Below are positions 9,496-22,713 of a stretch of DNA of 64,000 bases, piece by piece. Source of the stretch: Acidobacteriota bacterium. Lineage in GTDB: Bacteria; Acidobacteriota; UBA890; WLXD01. The stretch spans positions 1 to 64,000 of the forward strand of contig WLXD01000006.1 of the NCBI GenBank assembly GCA_012103255.1, written 5' to 3'. Both the position numbers and the translations under genes were made by a program. The notes below the pieces were generated by a model. The model was given only the letters and a program-made list of their open reading frames with translations. It did not search any database and was not told the origin of the DNA. The stretch's first letter is position 1. Each line of letters opens with the position of its first letter.

Positions 9496-11376
9496 GTGAG
9501 TCCTCTGCCAATCCCTGCGGAGAAGGTTCGGGTGTACCAACTCACAGGTCTCGCACCATGGTGCCTTCGCGCTGGCGTCCTGGGACTCGCGGCCGCGGTC
9601 AGCGTCACCGCCGGCGTCACATCGCAGGAGATCGCCAACTACCGGGCGCGAGCCGAACTGGTTCGACTCTATGTCTCGGTGATTCCCGAGGAACGCGCGC
9701 TCGCGGCCCCTCTCGCGGCCGACGACTTTGTGGTCACCGAGAACGGGGCACCTCGCGATATCACGGTGTTCTTCGGGCCGGACGACACGCCACTCGAGGT
9801 CGCCCTCGTGGCCGACATGAGCGGCAGCATGCACGGGTGGAACTCAAACCAACTGATCTTCACGCTCCTGGAGCAGTTACCTCCGACAGCCTGTGTGCTG
9901 CTACTCCCCTATCGGGAGGCACCATTGCCGGGTATGTGGGCCCGCGCCAATGACCCGACCCTGCGCGACTTCATCGCGCGTTTCGAACGAGTCGACAACG
10001 AAGCGACGTACGATGCCCTTGTTGCCGCGTATCAGCTACTCCGCGCAAGGCGATCAGGCGGCGCGGATCCGGCTCGACTGAACACCTTGATGCGCTTTCG
10101 CGCTCCGAACGAGCACGACCTACCAATTCCGCCGCCAACGAGCGGACGGTGTTCGTCGCGAGAGGCGGGAAGCGCGGTGCGACAGGCTGTGGTCGCAGTC
10201 ACCGACGAGCCCGTGGCGCATAGCGAAGCAACTTTTGCCGACGTGCTGCTCAACGCCTGGGGCAGCGGAATTCCGCTGTTCGCCGCGGTGCGCACTAAGG
10301 CCCCCAAAGAGGGGTCTCTCGAAATGCTTGGCCAGCCCGCGAGCGACACCGCGTTCCGGCAGGTTGAGGCTCTGGCCCAGCACACCGGCGGCCTGGTTTT
10401 CCGCTACCACGACTACTCGAGTTCCTTCGAACGCGAGCTCATCCGAATCGGCGCCGCGGTGAGCAACCTCTACCTGCTCGGATTCGTCCCGGCGTCGCGC
10501 GCCAGCGATGAGTCGGACGACTTCTACACCCGCGAACTGGAGGTGAGCCTCCCCGGCAGGAGCCACGAGGTGCTGTTGACCGACGAAATCGTGCTCGGCA
10601 AAGCACGATCCGAGAGCGGCGCGCTCGATCAGGCTCTCCGAGGATTTGAACAGCTAGCGAACGACGACCTCGAGGCTGCAGCAGCGTCCTTTCAGCTCGC
10701 TTCGAACCTCGCGCCCGACCTCGCCGTCGCTCGGTATGGAGAGGGGCTTGTCGCCTACCAGCGTGGCGATCTGGACAGGGCCCGTGGAGCGCTCTCCGCG
10801 GCCTACGATCAGGCGCCCTGGCTTCCCGACATCGATGCCTTTCTGGGCACGGTGGAATTCGGCCTGGGACGACTCGACGACGCTTGGGACCGCGCGATTG
10901 CAGCGCACTACGCCGGCGGCAACGTCTCGAGCCTGATCGAACAGCTGCAAGCGACCGCCCCGAGAGATCTTGATCTCACGCGACCGCCCTCGATCCCGCT
11001 CGTGGCGGTGCGTACCAGCAGAACCGGGCCGCTTGGTGCTCGACTCATCATGCCGACGGTACTCCTGGCAACGTTCTCGTTGATGGAACAGTCGAACGCC
11101 ATGCGGGCAACCTGGCATCAGGACGCGGCACACATGTTCCTCACGATCCGTGGCCAGGAGGAGGTTCGACGCGGTGCGCGCGACGGAGTTCGTGGTTGGC
11201 TGACACTCGAAAGCAATTCGGGTGAGCGCGTCGCCTCGGAGGCTTTCGAAATCCGCGACGCCTCAGATCCGGAGTCGATCGCTGCCGCGCTCCGGCGCGC
11301 GTTCGCGAAGATCGAGCAGGAGCTCGCCGCAAGGGCCACCTCCGACGGCCCGGCTAGCGCGCGTTCATCGACTTGA
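9496..11376 (+). CDS. VWFA-related domain protein with TPR-like C-terminal region
   Basis: VRLYVSVIPE...ADDFVVTENGAPRDITVFFGPDDTPLEVALVADMSGSM (MIDAS DxSxS); repeats around LASNLAPDLAVARYGEGLVAYQRGDLDRARGAL. Confidence 0.8.
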   Translation: MSPLPIPAEKVRVYQLTGLAPWCLRAGVLGLAAAVSVTAGVTSQEIANYRARAELVRLYVSVIPEERALAAPLAADDFVVTENGAPRDITVFFGPDDTPLEVALVADMSGSMHGWNSNQLIFTLLEQLPPTACVLLLPYREAPLPGMWARANDPTLRDFIARFERVDNEATYDALVAAYQLLRARRSGGADPARLNTLMRFRAPNEHDLPIPPPTSGRCSSREAGSAVRQAVVAVTDEPVAHSEATFADVLLNAWGSGIPLFAAVRTKAPKEGSLEMLGQPASDTAFRQVEALAQHTGGLVFRYHDYSSSFERELIRIGAAVSNLYLLGFVPASRASDESDDFYTRELEVSLPGRSHEVLLTDEIVLGKARSESGALDQALRGFEQLANDDLEAAAASFQLASNLAPDLAVARYGEGLVAYQRGDLDRARGALSAAYDQAPWLPDIDAFLGTVEFGLGRLDDAWDRAIAAHYAGGNVSSLIEQLQATAPRDLDLTRPPSIPLVAVRTSRTGPLGARLIMPTVLLATFSLMEQSNAMRATWHQDAAHMFLTIRGQEEVRRGARDGVRGWLTLESNSGERVASEAFEIRDASDPESIAAALRRAFAKIEQELAARATSDGPASARSST

Positions 11377-11947
11377 CCCGGGCTTCCTGTTCGGACCGTG
11401 GCGGAACCCCGAATTCCGAGCGCACGGAATCCGGCAGCCAGTCGTCATAGTCGCCGAGCGACCAGGGCTCCTCCATGGTCCGCCTGATGAACTGGGTCCC
11501 CAGCCGTTGCGCGGAGTCGGTGCGGTGCAGGTAGCGATCCAGGGCGGCGGCGCTGAGCCACTGCCCTCCCTCGTGTCCTTTGAAGCCTGCCACCGTCGCC
11601 AGAATGTGCGCCGTCATGATGTCGTCCGAGCCACTGGCATGTTGCAAGACCATGGCCGCGTGGTAGTAGTCGTCGCCGGTATCGAGCTGGCCGGCCCCGA
11701 TGATCTCGATCACACGGTCGCGCCGTAGTTCGTCGCGCGTCGTGATCTCCTGCCACTGCTCTTGAGTTGGCGGAGAATCAAACGTCCGATCCGCCTGATC
11801 CTGTTCGTAGAGCAGCTTCAACTCCGCGGCGACTTCCGACAGCTGCGAAGCGCCCTTCGACACACCCGGTGCCGAGCGGGCTCGCAGCGAGTACGAGATA
11901 GCGATGAATGCGCACAGCAACGCGGCGAGAACACGGACGGACTTCAT
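11354..11947 (-). CDS. Conserved exported hypothetical protein (DUF6624-like, tentative)
   Basis: Signal peptide MKSVRVLAALLCAFIAISYS; RDELRRDRVIEIIGAGQLDTGDDYYHAAMVLQHASGSDDIMTAHILATVAGF..GGQWLSAAALDRYL. Confidence 0.55.
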   Translation of the reverse strand: MKSVRVLAALLCAFIAISYSLRARSAPGVSKGASQLSEVAAELKLLYEQDQADRTFDSPPTQEQWQEITTRDELRRDRVIEIIGAGQLDTGDDYYHAAMVLQHASGSDDIMTAHILATVAGFKGHEGGQWLSAAALDRYLHRTDSAQRLGTQFIRRTMEEPWSLGDYDDWLPDSVRSEFGVPPRSEQEARVKSMNAR

Positions 11948-12050
11948 GCGGATGTCTCGACGGGGATCGTTGGCTCGAAGTCTAGACGCGTCGCCCGCCG
12001 GCACGCGATGCGCGCTCGATGTGGCTGTAGGCCGCGCTACGCGCGGTCGA

Positions 12051-14421
12051 TCAACCCTCTCGCGCCTGCTCCGCGAGCTTGAGCCACGTCTCCACAACCG
12101 TGTCGGGGTTTAGCGAAAGACTTCCGATGCCCTGCTCGGCCAGCCAGAGAGCAAGATCGGGGTGATCGGAGGGGCCCTGGCCGCAGATCCCGATGTACTT
12201 GCCGTGGCGTACGCACGCGTCGATGGCCATCTTCAACAACACCTTCACCGCCTCATCGCGCTCATCGAAGAGATCCGCAATGAGGCCGGAATCTCGATCC
12301 AGGCCGAGAGTCAATTGCGTCAGGTCGTTGGAACCGATCGAAAAACCGTCGAAGTGCTCCAGGAACTGATCCGCCAGCAGTGCATTGGATGGGAGCTCGC
12401 ACATCATCACGATCTCCAGACCGTTGTCGCCGCGGCGCAGCCCCTGCTCGGCCATGAGGTCGACTACCGCCTTGCCTTCGGCCACCGTACGCACGAACGG
12501 AATCATCGCCTTCACGTTTGTGAGACCCATCTCCTCGCGCACGAGCTTGAGCGCCCGGCACTCCAGCTCGAAACACGCGCGGAACTCATCGGAGACGTAG
12601 CGCGCCGCGCCGCGCCAGCCAAGCATGGGGTTCTCCTCACGCGGCTCGTAGTCGGCGCCGCCGAGCAGGTTTGCGTACTCGTTGGACTTGAAGTCCGACA
12701 ACCGTACGATCACAGGTTCCGGGTCGAACGCAGCCGCGATCGTTGCGATGCCCTGCGCCAGGCGCTCGACGTAGTAGTCGACCGGCCCCGCGTAGCCCCG
12801 AATCTTGTCGTCAATGGCCGATCGCACGTTCTCGGGCTGCTTCTCGTGTTCGAGCAGCGCACGCGGATGCACACCGATCATCCGGTTGATCACGAACTCG
12901 ATACGGGCGAGCCCAACGCCCTGGTTCGGGACGGCGGCGAAATCGAATGCACGATCGGGATTCGCCACATTGAGCATCAACTGCATCGGCGCCGGCGGCA
13001 TCGTCTCGAGGTTGATCGTCCGCACCTCGAAATCCAGCAGGCCGCCGTACACATAGCCGGTGTCGCCCTCGGCGCACGAGACCGTGACTTCGGTACCCTC
13101 GCCAATCCGGGCCGTGGCGTCCGTGCAGCCGACAACTGCCGGGATTCCCAGTTCACGCGCGATGATGGCCGCATGGCAGGTACGTCCGCCGCGATTGGTC
13201 ACGATAGCCGCAGCGCGCTTCATGATCGGTTCCCAGTCGGGGTCAGTCATGTCCGTAACCAGAACGTCGCCTGCCTGGACACGTTCCATCTCTGCGACGG
13301 TATCGATCACGCGGGCGACGCCTGAGCCGATGCGATGACCGATGCTGCGCCCTTCCACGACCACGGGAGCATCCGTCGGGTCGGTGACCCGATAGCGCTC
13401 GATCACCTGGCCTTCGCGACTCTTCACGGTCTCCGGGCGCGCCTGCACGATATAGATCTCGCCGTCGAGCCCGTCGCGTACCCACTCGATGTCCATCGGT
13501 CGGCCGTAGTGCTCCTCAACCAAGAGGGCCTGGCGCGCGAGGGCCTCTATGTCGGCGTCGGACAATGCGAACTGGCCTGCGAGGTCAGCAGGTACGTCCT
13601 CCGTCACGACGCCACCACCTGCGGGGTCGTAGACCATGCGTTGCGCCTTGCTGCCGAGTTCCTTCCTTAGGATCGCCCGGCGCCCTTCCCTCAACGCAGG
13701 CTTGTACACGTAGTACTCGTCAGGATTCACGGCACCTTGCACGACGGTTTCGCCGAGACCGAAGGCGGCGGTGATGAACACGGCGCGATCGAAACCCGAC
13801 TCGGTGTCGAGGGTAAACATGACCCCGCTCGCCCCCACATCGGATCGAGCCATCTGTTGGATGCCAGCGGAGAGGCAAACCTCGTCGTCAGAGAACCCCT
13901 GGTGCACCCGATAGGCGATCGCGCGATCGTTGTAGAGCGACGCGAAGACCTCATGGACCTTCTCGATGACTGCGTCAGCGCCAACGACGTTCAGAAACGT
14001 CTCCTGCTGGCCGGCGAATGACGCCTCCGGCAGGTCCTCCGCGGTCGCCGAGGACCGCACGGCAACCGAGAACTCGTCACTTCGAGCGGTAGCCATCGCC
14101 GCCCAAGCATCACGAACTTCGCGATCGAGGTCGGCGGGCAGAGGCGTCTGCATGATCCAATCGCGAATCTCGCTGCCAGCCGCGGCAAGGGCAGCGATGT
14201 CGTCCACGTCGACCTCGGCCAAACGGCCCTGGATGCGTGCGCCAAGCTCATTGTGGGACAGGAAGTCTCTGTAGGCGTCGGCGGTCGTGGCGAATCCACC
14301 CGGCACCCGCACGCCAGCTCCATCGAGATGGCCGATCATTTCCCCGAGCGAGGCGTTCTTGCCCCCCACCTGGTCGACGTGATCCATTCCAACAGTCTGC
14401 AGGTCCCGAACGTATCGCAAG
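12051..14421 (-). CDS. ppsA: Phosphoenolpyruvate synthase (probable TTG start)
   Basis: [29 protein letters not shown]...[21 protein letters not shown]...[19 protein letters not shown]; the longer upstream ORF overlaps ppsR and is rejected. Confidence 0.95.
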
Positions 14422-14562
14422 GCGCCCCCCTTGGCTTGAATCAGGGCCCGGCGCCGACGGCGCCCGCGGCATGGGGCGACTCTAGCACCGCAACCCTCGC
14501 CCTGCGCGGATCCGCCGGTTACGCTCGCGTTGCACCATCGCGACCAACCTGAGGCACGAAAC

Positions 14563-15378
14563 ATGGCCAGAACGGTCTTCTTCATCTCGGACGGGACGGC
14601 CATCACCGCCGAGACTCTTGGCCATTCGCTGCTGACCCAATTCGACCTCGGAGACTTCGCCCAGCATCGACTTCCGTTCGTCGGAACTCTTGAACGTGCC
14701 GAGCGTGCCGCGCAAGCGGTCACCCGAGCTATGGAGGACGACGGCGAGCGTCCGATCGTCTTCCATACGGTCATCGAGCCCAAACACGCGAAGCTGCTCG
14801 AGGCGACGGGTGCGTGCGTGGTTGATCTGTTTGGCCAGCTCGCGACTCCGCTGGAGGAAGAGTTCGGTGTGTCACGCGAGCGGCACGTCGGTCGAGCCCA
14901 CGGCCTCACCAACGTCGATAGCTACGACCTACGCATGGAAGCCACGAACTACGCGCTCAGCCATGACGACGGCGCCAACACAGACTACGCTGACGCCGAC
15001 CTCGTGATGATCGGCGTCTCGCGCTCCGGGAAGACCCCCACGTGCCTGTACCTCGCGCTGCAATTCGGAGTGAGCGCGGCGAACTATCCACTGACGGAGG
15101 ACGACCTCGACGGCGCCGACCTGCCGAAGTCCCTGCGGTCAGCTCACGGGCGCCTGTTCGGCCTCACGATCGGCCCCGTTCGACTCGCCCAGATCCGAGA
15201 GGCGCGCCGACCCGGATCACGCTACGCTAGCCTTGCACGATGCAGGAGCGAGGTGGGCGACGCCGAGATGATCTATCAGCGGCGCAACATCCCGCACCTC
15301 GACGCCACACATATGTCCGTCGAGGAGATCTGCACCAAGGTGCTGCAGAAGCTCAAGCTCACCCGGCGGCTGTACTGA
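14563..15378 (+). CDS. ppsR: Pyruvate, water dikinase regulatory protein (PPPase/kinase, DUF299)
   Basis: [24 protein letters not shown]...[28 protein letters not shown]; divergent from ppsA. Confidence 0.95.
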   Translation: MARTVFFISDGTAITAETLGHSLLTQFDLGDFAQHRLPFVGTLERAERAAQAVTRAMEDDGERPIVFHTVIEPKHAKLLEATGACVVDLFGQLATPLEEEFGVSRERHVGRAHGLTNVDSYDLRMEATNYALSHDDGANTDYADADLVMIGVSRSGKTPTCLYLALQFGVSAANYPLTEDDLDGADLPKSLRSAHGRLFGLTIGPVRLAQIREARRPGSRYASLARCRSEVGDAEMIYQRRNIPHLDATHMSVEEICTKVLQKLKLTRRLY

Positions 15379-15390
15379 CGCGAGTACGCC

Positions 15391-16152
15391 TCAGCTGGGT
15401 TTACGCATCCGCAACAGGAACCGATCGACGTCGTACCGAGTGGGAAATCCCATCTCGCCGTAGTCGTCGTCCTCAACGCGCAACAGCTCGGATCCTTCGA
15501 CGAACTCGAAGCCAGCCGCTTCGAGAACCTCGATCGCATGATCTTCGTGCAAGCGGTGCGTTTGGGCGTCGAGGCCGCCACCGAGGGTTCGCGCGTCGAC
15601 GACGATCAGTGAGCCGCCCGGCTTCAGCGTGCGAAGCATCTCGGCCATCACGTGATCCCCGTCAAAGCCGAACTGTTCGCCGATCGACGGGATCAACAGG
15701 TCGTGGAGGTTACGCACGGTGAGCCACAGATCGATGGAGTCATCAGCGACGTCGCTCACGTCGCGCATGGGGCGTACGTTCGAGAGGCCCGCCTCCTCGA
15801 ACCGGCCTTCAAGCGCCTCCACGGCAGCGTCGCTGAACGCCCACGGGGCAAGAACCGTCCCGGACGGCCCAACAACGTGGCCCAGCAGGTGCGAGTTGTA
15901 TCCACTGAACGGCATGAGGTCGGCAACGACCATGCCAGGCTCGATGCCGGCCCACGCGTAAACCTCAAGCGGTCGGGAACCGGGATCGCGATCGCGATCG
16001 GCGTCTGGGCGCGCAGGGTCCGAGAGAGGAGTGTCTTGTGAACCTGGACCATCGCCTGACTCGGCCGCGGCAGACAGCGCCACCGTCAGAGAAAAGAAGG
16101 CCGCCAGAGCGGCGCGAACGAGCATGGGGATCCGGCCGTGTGATTTCGTCAT
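15391..16152 (-). CDS. Exported class I SAM-dependent methyltransferase-like protein
   Basis: VYAWAGIEPGMVVADLMPFSGYNSHLLGHVVGPSGTVLAP...MLRTLKPGGSLIVVDAR; signal peptide. Confidence 0.75.
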   Translation of the reverse strand: MTKSHGRIPMLVRAALAAFFSLTVALSAAAESGDGPGSQDTPLSDPARPDADRDRDPGSRPLEVYAWAGIEPGMVVADLMPFSGYNSHLLGHVVGPSGTVLAPWAFSDAAVEALEGRFEEAGLSNVRPMRDVSDVADDSIDLWLTVRNLHDLLIPSIGEQFGFDGDHVMAEMLRTLKPGGSLIVVDARTLGGGLDAQTHRLHEDHAIEVLEAAGFEFVEGSELLRVEDDDYGEMGFPTRYDVDRFLLRMRKPS

Positions 16153-16320
16153 GCCCTGAAGCTACACCGCCGCACAGGCCGCCCGCCACGACGACACGTC
16201 GCCATTCCGTCGCCTTTCCGTGGCTTGAAACCGTACGCGATCACGCAGGGTGGCTCTGAAGTAGTGGGTGGGGCTCGCACGCGGGCACCGCTCTCATCCG
16301 TCTCCCTGGGAGTCCAGAAC

Positions 16321-17025
16321 ATGAATGTCACGTTTCGCACTCGAATCAGCCTCATGCTCGCTTTGTCGTCGCTCGCTGTGATCGCCGCCGCCCCGGCGTA
16401 CGGACAGACGTCCTATGCAGAATCGCTGGGAGCGGCGATTCGCGACTGGCAAGCGAATCTGGCCTCCGGCGCCGAGGTGCAAACAGGGATCGCGTCACGC
16501 TTCGAGGAGATCGCCGCAGATCACCCGAGCGGCTGGGAGGCATCGTTCTGGGCCTCCCACGCAATCACTCAGATTCCCGGACACGAGGGAGAGTCGGCAG
16601 CAGACCATTTCGGCCGCGCCCAGCGCTACCTCGATGAGGCGATCGCCCGCTATCCGGACGCACCCGACAAGGTCGTTTCCGAGTTCCATATGTTGCAGTC
16701 GCTAATTCACTCGAACCACGGGTTCGCGGCCGATGAAGAAGATCAGCCAGCCTTGTACCAGGCCTCCGGCGAATCCCAGGATCTCGCGGAGCAGGCCAAC
16801 CCGGACAATCCGCGCGCCTGGATGTTCAGAGGCTTCGACCTTATCCGACGAGGCGAGGACGACGCCGGCCGCATCATGCTGACCAAGGCCCTGGGCAAAT
16901 GGGACGCCTACCCGCCCGAAAACGAACTCGCGCCCAACTGGGGCAAGCAGTGGATCGATTTCTGGATGGGCGGGGCCGAGAAGCGCGAACGGCGCGAACT
17001 GCCGCCGCGGGACGGCCAGAGCTAG
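16321..17025 (+). CDS. Secreted TPR-like hypothetical protein
   Basis: MNVTFRTRISLMLALSSLAVIAAAPAYGQ signal peptide; helical repeat-like NPDNPRAWMFRGFDLIRRGEDDAGRIMLTKAL. Confidence 0.6.
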   Translation: MNVTFRTRISLMLALSSLAVIAAAPAYGQTSYAESLGAAIRDWQANLASGAEVQTGIASRFEEIAADHPSGWEASFWASHAITQIPGHEGESAADHFGRAQRYLDEAIARYPDAPDKVVSEFHMLQSLIHSNHGFAADEEDQPALYQASGESQDLAEQANPDNPRAWMFRGFDLIRRGEDDAGRIMLTKALGKWDAYPPENELAPNWGKQWIDFWMGGAEKRERRELPPRDGQS

Positions 17026-17028
17026 GTC

Positions 17029-17081
17029 TCACCCGGCTGTGGCGCGCCCATTGCCGGGGGGCTGCGTTGCAGCCGGGGTGA
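17029..17081. terminator. Hairpin between convergent genes (possible bidirectional terminator)
   Basis: TCACCCGGCTG (17029-17039) and CAGCCGGGGTGA (17070-17081), one-base bulge, large loop. Confidence 0.35.
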
Positions 17082-17082
17082 A

Positions 17083-18429
17083 TCAGTCGTCGATGGCCGT
17101 CACGAGCCGATAGCGCTTGACCCTGATCGTGCCGTCATCGTCCATGACGGCCGCGATCCAGGTGTCGTCTCGGACGAACGGCTCTGGACTGCGAAAGCCC
17201 CGTGGAAGCCTGAGCTCGCCCAGGTAGCGTCCATCAGCGCCGAAACCATCGACCGCTACGTCAGCTGTCCAACACGAGGTGTAGCCGTAGGCCATTTCAG
17301 GCTCCGGGAAGGTCTCCGTGCATGGGCCGTCTACGCGTCCCGATGCAAGGCTGCGTTCTACCCATAGTCTCCCGCTTCGCCCTGCGAAGATGCGCTCGAA
17401 CGCCGGTTTGTGTGCCGGTATCTGCGGCCCGTCCCAGGTCCAGCCGGGGTCGGCATTGCGGAGGTAGGCGCGAGTTCGCTGCCTCTCGTAGTCGATCTCT
17501 TCCGGATCCAGCATCACCGGGTCCCACCAGCGCTCGACGCGGAGACGACTGCCGTCGTCACGGTGGACCTCGAACGCATATTCGGTTCCCGCGCCCACAA
17601 CCCACTCGGCCGCCGGGGTAAATGTGGTGACTTCCCACGGCGCAAAGGGCACGGCGCACCACACGTCGGCTTCGCCGGTCGAGGCATGCGTGTACTCCAG
17701 ACACTCTGGCTCGAAGTCCGTCTGAGGAGGTAGGCGAATCTCCCCAAGTCCCCCACCCGCCTCGACAGGTGCGCGCCCGATTGGTGGCAAGCCTCGCTGG
17801 GTGGCCTCCTGGACGCCGAAATCAAGCATGTAGGGGACACCGTCGAGCGCCATGATGAACATGTTGTCGGTGTGGACTGACCACCCAGTTGACGACGCGT
17901 GCGTGGCGAGCACAGCACCTGAGTCGTCATACCGGTGAATCGACATGTTCATCTCGGCCACCCAGATATCGCCGTTCGGCGCGACAGCGACGCCAACGGG
18001 CTCGCTGTATTCACCAGGCCCCTCGCCGGGACGACCGACGTCGAATAGATGCGTACCCATCCAGTCGTACACGCGCACCGCCGGCACCTGGGTGTCCGCT
18101 ACGAGGATCCTGTCTTCGGTGGCCCAGACGCCGTTCACGGCACCAAACATGTACTCGTCCGCACCCTCGAGGACGCCGATCGACGCTTCTTCAACGAGGC
18201 GCCCAGCGCCACCCCACACGCCGCCGCTTGTGTTCGTCACCGTGGTAACGCGGCCTTCGGTATTGATATCGCCGGTCCACTCGGCGGGCGTCTCAATGGC
18301 GGGCTCTGTCGCGGCGCCGCAGGCTGTTGCCGCGGCGAGGAACAGGCAACAGGCCACCGGGGCGACCGCTGTCGGCCGAATGGGCGCGGTACGCCGGTGT
18401 CCCCTGCGCCATAGCGTGCGATTCGCCAC
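17083..18429 (-). CDS. 6-bladed beta-propeller (NHL-like) lipoprotein, GTG start
   Basis: Lipobox-like CCLFLAAATAC; GADEYMFGAVNGVWATEDRILVADTQVPAVRVYDWMGTHLFDVGRPGEGPGEYSEPVGVAVAPNGDIWVAE. Confidence 0.7.
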   Translation of the reverse strand: MANRTLWRRGHRRTAPIRPTAVAPVACCLFLAAATACGAATEPAIETPAEWTGDINTEGRVTTVTNTSGGVWGGAGRLVEEASIGVLEGADEYMFGAVNGVWATEDRILVADTQVPAVRVYDWMGTHLFDVGRPGEGPGEYSEPVGVAVAPNGDIWVAEMNMSIHRYDDSGAVLATHASSTGWSVHTDNMFIMALDGVPYMLDFGVQEATQRGLPPIGRAPVEAGGGLGEIRLPPQTDFEPECLEYTHASTGEADVWCAVPFAPWEVTTFTPAAEWVVGAGTEYAFEVHRDDGSRLRVERWWDPVMLDPEEIDYERQRTRAYLRNADPGWTWDGPQIPAHKPAFERIFAGRSGRLWVERSLASGRVDGPCTETFPEPEMAYGYTSCWTADVAVDGFGADGRYLGELRLPRGFRSPEPFVRDDTWIAAVMDDDGTIRVKRYRLVTAIDD

Positions 18430-18582
18430 CAACCGCTCCTTGTCCGAGTACGTTCCTGCCGAGCGACCAAAGTTTACCGGGTGTAGGCCGGCTGTTACGA
18501 TGAAACTTGCCGCGCGGGCTCGCTGTCGACGCCTGATACGCCGAGACTTTCGGCGCCTTTCTCCCCTCCTCCTCCGGTTGCC

Positions 18583-21133
18583 ATGCTGAACAGTATCCTC
18601 ACGAAGTTCATCGGCACCCACCAGGAGCGCGAGATCAAGCGCATCACGGAGGCGTACGTCGAGCCGATCAACGCGCTCGAACCCGAGTACGAGAAGCTCT
18701 CCGACGACGAACTGCGCGGCAAGACCGCAGAATTTCGCGGCCGACTCGAAGCGGGCGAAACGGTGGACGATCTTCTGATCGAAGCATTCGCCGCCGTTCG
18801 CGAGGCTTCGCGCCGTACTACCGAAATGCGGCACTACGACGTGCAGCTCATCGGTGGCGTGATCCTCCATCGCGGCATCATTGCCGAGATGACGACGGGT
18901 GAGGGAAAGACGCTCGTTGCCACCCTGCCCGCCTATCTCAACGCGCTCGAAGGCAAAGGTGTTCACGTTGTCACCGTGAACGACTATCTCGCCCGTCGTG
19001 ACCGGGATTGGATGAGTCCGATCTACGAGTTCCTGGGCATGAAGGTCGGTACGATCCAGAACAACATGGAAGACGCGGAGCGGCAGGTCGCCTACCGGTC
19101 CGACATCACGTACGGCACAAACAACGAGTTCGGATTCGACTTCCTCCGGGACAACATGAAGTTCCGGCTCGAGGATCGAGCTCAGCGCGAGTTCCACTAT
19201 GCGATCGTCGACGAAGTCGACTCGATCCTGATCGATGAGGCCCGTACGCCGCTCATCATCTCGGGCCCTGCCGAAATCGAGACCGAGCTCTACTACCGCA
19301 TCGACCGGATCATCCCGAGGCTTCGCGCCGACACCGACTACGAGGTCGACGAGAAACAACGCAGCGTCGCCATCACCGAAGAGGGCACGCAGCATGTCGA
19401 GAAGCTGCTCGGCATCGAGAATCTCTACGACGCGGTGAACATCTCGCTAGTGCACCACGTCCAGCAGGGCCTTCGCGCGCATGTGCTCTACAAGCGCGAC
19501 AAGGACTACCTGGTAAAGGACGGCCAGGTGGTCATCGTCGACGAGTTCACCGGTCGCATGATGGCCGGGCGACGCTGGAGCGATGGACTGCACCAGGCCG
19601 TCGAGGCCAAGGAAGGTGTGCAGATCGAGCGCGAGAATCAGACGCTCGCCACGGTGACCTTCCAGAACTACTTCCGGATGTACGACAAGCTGGCCGGCAT
19701 GACCGGTACGGCAGTCACGGAAGCCACCGAGTTCGCCAAGATCTATGCGCTCGACGTGGCCGAGATACCCACGAACCGGGATCTCCAGCGCACTGAGTAC
19801 GCCGACGTCATCTTCCGGACGCTCGAAGAGAAATGGATCGCGGTCGTCGACGAGATCGAGGAGCTGCAGGAAAACGGACGTCCGGTGCTGGTCGGAACGG
19901 CCTCGATCGAGAGCTCGGAGCACTTGGCACGCCAACTGAAGAAACGGCGTGTGCCGCATGTCGTGCTCAATGCCAAGCACCACGAGCGTGAGGCTGAGAT
20001 CGTCTCGGAAGCCGGTCAGAAGGGCGCCGTCACCATCGCCACCAACATGGCTGGTCGTGGAACAGACATCGTTCTAGGCGAGGGTGTGAAGGAGCTGGGC
20101 GGGCTGCACGTGCTCGGCACCGAGCGTCACGAAGCACGCCGCATCGACAACCAGCTCCGCGGTCGTACCGGTCGCCAGGGCGACCCCGGATCGTCACAGT
20201 TCTTCCTGTCGCTCGAAGACGATCTGATGCGGGTGTTCGGGATGGATCGGCTCCAAGGGCTGATGAAGCGACTCGGCATGGAGGAGGGCGTGCCCATCGA
20301 GGACCGGCTCGTCACTCGCGCCATCGAACGCGCCCAGAAGCAGGTTGAAGGTCGCAACTTCGAGATTCGCAAGCATCTTCTGGAATACGACGATGTGATG
20401 GAGAAACAGCGGCAGAACATCTATCAGAAGCGCCGCGACTTCATCGCCGATGAAGAGGCCCCCGGCAAGTACCTCCAGTCCTCCGCCGACGAGATCATCG
20501 AGTGGCTTGTGGACGAGCACTGCCCCATCAGCGATGACCCGCTCGACTGGCCGCTCGACCAGCTCCGCGCCCACCTTGGAGATTTCTTCGGCGTGGCCGA
20601 TGAAGATCTGTCGGTCGAGTTCGACAAGGACGGTCCTGCGGAGATCCTCGAAGGGCTGAAGAAGGACATGACCGCCCGGTACGCCGCCAAGCGCGAGCGG
20701 CTCGCCGAGACGGCACCCGAATTCGAGAAGTGGATCTGCCTCCAGGTACTCGACGCCAAGTGGAAGGAGCACCTCTACGCTCTCGACCGTCTCAAGGAAG
20801 GAATCGGTCTGCGCGGCTACGGCCAGCGCAACCCGCTCGTGGAGTACAAGCGCGAGTCGTTTGAGATGTTCAACGAGATGAACGACCGCAGCCAAGCTGA
20901 GGCAGTGCGCTACGCGTTCCGCATGGAACCGATGACGCGCGAACAGCAGGAAGCGCAACTGGCGCAGCGCCGCCGCGAGGCCGCCCAGACCGAGGCAACG
21001 GCTCGTGCAGCGACACGCGACAAGGCAACTCCTGTGGTCAAGACAGTCGTCAGCAAGAGTCAACAAGTCGGAAGGAATGACCCCTGCCCGTGCGGCAGCG
21101 GCAAGAAATACAAGAAGTGCCACGGGTTCGCCT

Positions 21134-21135
<2 letters not shown>
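18583..21135 (+). CDS. secA: Preprotein translocase subunit SecA
   Basis: [49 protein letters not shown]-terminal [18 protein letters not shown]. Confidence 0.98.
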
Positions 21136-22683
<1,548 letters not shown>

Positions 22684-22686
22684 CGA

Positions 22687-22708
22687 ATCGCGACGCTGAC
22701 GTCGCGAT
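22687..22708. terminator. Hairpin between convergent guaB and tsaE
   Basis: ATCGCGACG-CTGA-CGTCGCGAT: perfect 9-bp stem, 4-nt loop, no T-tract. Confidence 0.5.
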
Positions 22709-22713
22709 CCGGA

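Noticed and set aside
12162-13325. 387-aa plus-strand ORF
   Set aside because: Antisense shadow of ppsA
14422-14912. N-terminal extension of the 953-aa ppsA ORF
   Set aside because: Antisense to ppsR; PEP synthase homology begins at [11 protein letters not shown]
15980-16000. GATCGCGATCGCGATCG short repeat
   Set aside because: Encodes DADRDRDPG inside a methyltransferase-like gene; coding low complexity, not a functional repeat
18430-19395. N-terminal ~320 aa of the 770-aa minus-strand ORF
   Set aside because: Lies antisense to secA; the real gene starts near GTG 18429 with a lipoprotein signal
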